A model generated the notes under the pieces. The model searched no databases, had not been told where the DNA came from, and saw only the letters and a program-made list of their open reading frames with translations. DNA of 64,000 bases from Pseudomonas migulae (GTDB lineage: Bacteria > Pseudomonadota > Gammaproteobacteria > Pseudomonadales > Pseudomonadaceae). Shown piece by piece: positions 62,162 to 64,000 of this stretch. The translations under genes were made by a program, and so were the position numbers. Each line of letters opens with the position of its first letter. The first letter of the stretch is position 1. Where the stretch lies: the NCBI RefSeq assembly GCF_024169315.1, contig NZ_JALJWR010000001.1:5444501-5508500 (forward strand), in the 5' to 3' direction.

Positions 62162-63103
62162 TTACTTGGTCAAAGCATGCTCCGCCCGCACCGAATTCAT
62201 AAACGCCTGCATCGCCGACGACTGAATCCGATGACGCCGTGTAATCAACCCATACGGCGGCAACCGCGCTTCAAACTTGATCGGCAACACCGCCAGCAAA
62301 TCCCGCCCCGGATAATCCTCGACCACCGACACCGGCGTCACACCGAGCATGTCAGTCTGCTGGATCAACGAGAGCAGGGTCATGATCGAGGTGGTTTCAA
62401 CAATGCTGCTGGGAATGTCGACCCGCGCATTGTGGAACACCTGATTGATGATCGCGCGCATCGGGCTGGGTTGCTGTTGCAGCACCCAGGTCATGTTCTG
62501 TAATTCCGCCCAGCTCAGGTGCTTCTCCTGCGCCAACGGGTTCTGCGCGCCGGCAATGACGCACAACGCCTCTTCGCCGAGGCTGTCGAACAGCAACTCT
62601 TCGGCCCTCGCACCGGCCGGAATCCGCCCCAGCACGATGTCGAGTTGATCCTGCAACAGCGCCTGGACCAACACGTCGCTGGTGTCGACCTGAATGCTCA
62701 TCGACAACCGTGGATGGCTTTGCTTCAAGGTGGCGATGGTGCGGGTCAACAACCCTGAGGCCAACGCCGGAATCGCGCCGACGGCGACCCGCCCAAGGTT
62801 GCCGGATTCCAGGGCGACCAGTTCTTCACGCATGCCGCTGAGTTCGGCAAACACCATGCGCGCGTAGTAGATGACGGTTTCCCCGAACGGGGTCGAGCGC
62901 ATGCCGCGAGGCAGGCGTTCGAACAGTTCGACGCCAAGCAAGTCCTCGGCCTCGTGGAGCATCTTGGTCGCTGCCGGTTGGGTCATGCCGATGTGATCGG
63001 CGGCGCGGCGCAGCGAGCCGAATTCCTGCAATGCCAGCATCAGCCGCAGTTGGCGCAGACGCAGTCGACTGTGGATCACATTGGCATCAGGAATTCGGGT
63101 CAT
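62162..63103 (-). CDS. LysR-family regulator downstream of a second TctA gene
   Basis: A 313-aa LTTR with helix-turn-helix SLRRAADHIGMTQPAATKML near residues 30-50. It resembles regulators in the GbpR/CbbR branch. The ATG at 63103 was chosen (GCGCGGACC before it); 63118 is a possible alternative. It follows the tctA-like gene by 69 bases on the same strand and may control that transporter operon. Confidence 0.86.
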   Translation of the reverse strand: MTRIPDANVIHSRLRLRQLRLMLALQEFGSLRRAADHIGMTQPAATKMLHEAEDLLGVELFERLPRGMRSTPFGETVIYYARMVFAELSGMREELVALESGNLGRVAVGAIPALASGLLTRTIATLKQSHPRLSMSIQVDTSDVLVQALLQDQLDIVLGRIPAGARAEELLFDSLGEEALCVIAGAQNPLAQEKHLSWAELQNMTWVLQQQPSPMRAIINQVFHNARVDIPSSIVETTSIMTLLSLIQQTDMLGVTPVSVVEDYPGRDLLAVLPIKFEARLPPYGLITRRHRIQSSAMQAFMNSVRAEHALTK

Positions 63104-63172
63104 GGTCCGCGCTCGCATGAAAGACTGCGGCAAGCCTGACAACAAATGTCAGGCGTTGCCAGCATTGCTGTG

Positions 63173-64000
63173 TCACAGCACCGATTTGGTCTTGGCGACG
63201 GGCGGTTTACGCAGGCCCGTCAAGGCGCCGAGTGCCTTGGAAATCAGCGGCCAGAACAGCATCAGCAGCGCTGCCGTGGTCAGGCAACCCACCAACGGGT
63301 TGGACCAGAAAATCCCCAAGTGTCCGTCGGAGAACAGCATCGATTGACGGAACGCATCCTCAGCCTTGTCCCCCAGAACAGCGGCCAATACCAGTGGTGC
63401 AATCGGGTAACCGAGTTTCTTGAACAGATAACCCAGCGCGCCGAAGCCCAGCATCAACACCACGTCGAAGAACGAGTTGTGCACCGAGTACGCGCCGATG
63501 GCGCAGACCATGATGATGATTGGCGCAATGATCGAGAACGGAATGCGCAGGATCGAGGCGAACAGCGGCACGGTGGCCAACACCACGATCAGGCTCACCA
63601 CGTTGCCCAGGTACATGCTCGCAATCAGGCCCCAGACAAAATCGTGCTGCTCGACGAACAATGTCGGGCCAGGGTGCAAGCCCCAGATCATCAACCCGCC
63701 GAGCATTACCGCCGCCGTGGCAGATCCTGGAATGCCCAGGGTCAGCATCGGCAACAGGGCGCTGGTGCCAGCGGCGTGGTCAGCGGTTTCCGGAGCGATC
63801 ACGCCTTCGAGTTCACCCTTGCCGAAGTTCTCGCGGTTTTTTGAAAAACGCCGCGCCAGGCTGTAGCTCATGAACGAGGCCGCCGTCGGGCCGCCGGGGG
63901 TGATGCCCATCCAGCAACCGACCAAAGTGCTGCGCACAATCGTCCACCAGTAGCGCGGCAACTTCGCCCACGTGCGCAGGATCACCATCGGCGTAATGCG
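63173..64000 (-). CDS. Second TctA-family permease (C-terminal part)
   Basis: The last 275 residues of a TctA protein that enters from the right edge. The conserved block VGCWMGITPGGPTAASFMSY is followed by GVIAPETADHAAGTSALLPM (family APETA motif) and TLGIPGSATAAVMLGGLMIW. It is distinct from the TctA at the left edge (the left one starts at its N-terminus; the sequences and neighbours differ), so two TTT systems are present. The substrate is unknown. Confidence 0.92.
   Translation of the reverse strand, partial: RITPMVILRTWAKLPRYWWTIVRSTLVGCWMGITPGGPTAASFMSYSLARRFSKNRENFGKGELEGVIAPETADHAAGTSALLPMLTLGIPGSATAAVMLGGLMIWGLHPGPTLFVEQHDFVWGLIASMYLGNVVSLIVVLATVPLFASILRIPFSIIAPIIIMVCAIGAYSVHNSFFDVVLMLGFGALGYLFKKLGYPIAPLVLAAVLGDKAEDAFRQSMLFSDGHLGIFWSNPLVGCLTTAALLMLFWPLISKALGALTGLRKPPVAKTKSVL

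Noticed and set aside
1..64000. The window could be a 64-kb circle whose two tctA fragments join into one gene.
   Set aside because: Joined, they give about 432 codons, well short of the usual 500-odd, and the sequence of the right fragment is a different TctA type with a different regulator.

Overview
The window looks like core chromosome of a fluorescent Pseudomonas (P. fluorescens group). The evidence is the order nadB-algU-mucA-mucB-mucD, the order bcp-gcvR-dapA-bamC-MBL hydrolase-purC-tRNA-Ser, the run rnd-ycgL-...-ycgN, high G+C with Pseudomonas-like codon use, and many REP pairs built on the GTGGGAGCGGGCTTG/C motif. The species is inferred; no rRNA or other marker settles it.

Layout. 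1-4408: tricarboxylate uptake system tctCBA (minus; tctA runs off the left edge) with a divergent two-component system tctDE. 4535-8758: HDOD protein, ygfZ, sdhE-ygfX, nadB. 9037-13135: envelope-stress locus algU-mucA-mucB-mucD behind two AlgU-type promoters. 13150-21219: M48 protease/chaperone, TusA-like protein, AI-2E family permease, bcp, gcvR, dapA, bamC, MBL hydrolase, purC and tRNA-Ser(CGA). 21228-22776: a 1.5-kb islet between two near-identical terminators, carrying a DUF1778/GNAT toxin-antitoxin pair and a 68-aa orphan protein. 23252-27144: XRE-cupin regulator, Fe-S flavin oxidoreductase and a divergent orphan polyamine-type binding protein around a clear operator dyad. 27420-35874: accessory metabolism and regulation (DUF1508, three-gene LysR/CHMI/LysR set, CynX-like permease, glutamylpolyamine-synthetase-like enzyme, EptA-like transferase, methyltransferase). 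35998-48765: RNase D cluster, small conserved genes, a possibly dead metallopeptidase, oligopeptidase B and a three-gene membrane/amidotransferase unit. 48883-53682: LysR regulator divergent from an MFS-pxpABC 5-oxoproline operon. 53801-59319: MoxR-VWA pair, DUF748 protein, cysK, lpxO. 59377-60565: an A+T-richer patch with a GNAT-like gene plus a 53-aa basic protein, and a possible 54-aa leader peptide ahead of an EamA transporter. 61442-62130: a large imperfect inverted repeat. 62162-64000: LysR regulator and the C-terminal part of a second, different TctA.

How it fits together. Most genes are housekeeping: cell-envelope maintenance (AlgU system, BamC, BepA-like protease, LpxO, EptA), lysine, purine, NAD and cysteine synthesis, RNA processing, and nutrient uptake (two TTT systems, 5-oxoproline, polyamine-like compounds). 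The least explained parts are the islet after tRNA-Ser, the GNAT-like/53-aa pair at 59377-60120 with repeats upstream, the possible leader peptide at 60304, the perfect dyad ahead of eptA, and the metallopeptidase-like protein at 39943 that has lost its zinc histidines. Starts were moved from the longest open frame wherever an ATG/GTG with a ribosome-binding site was better supported. No homology search was run; family names rest on motifs and recognition of the protein sequences.
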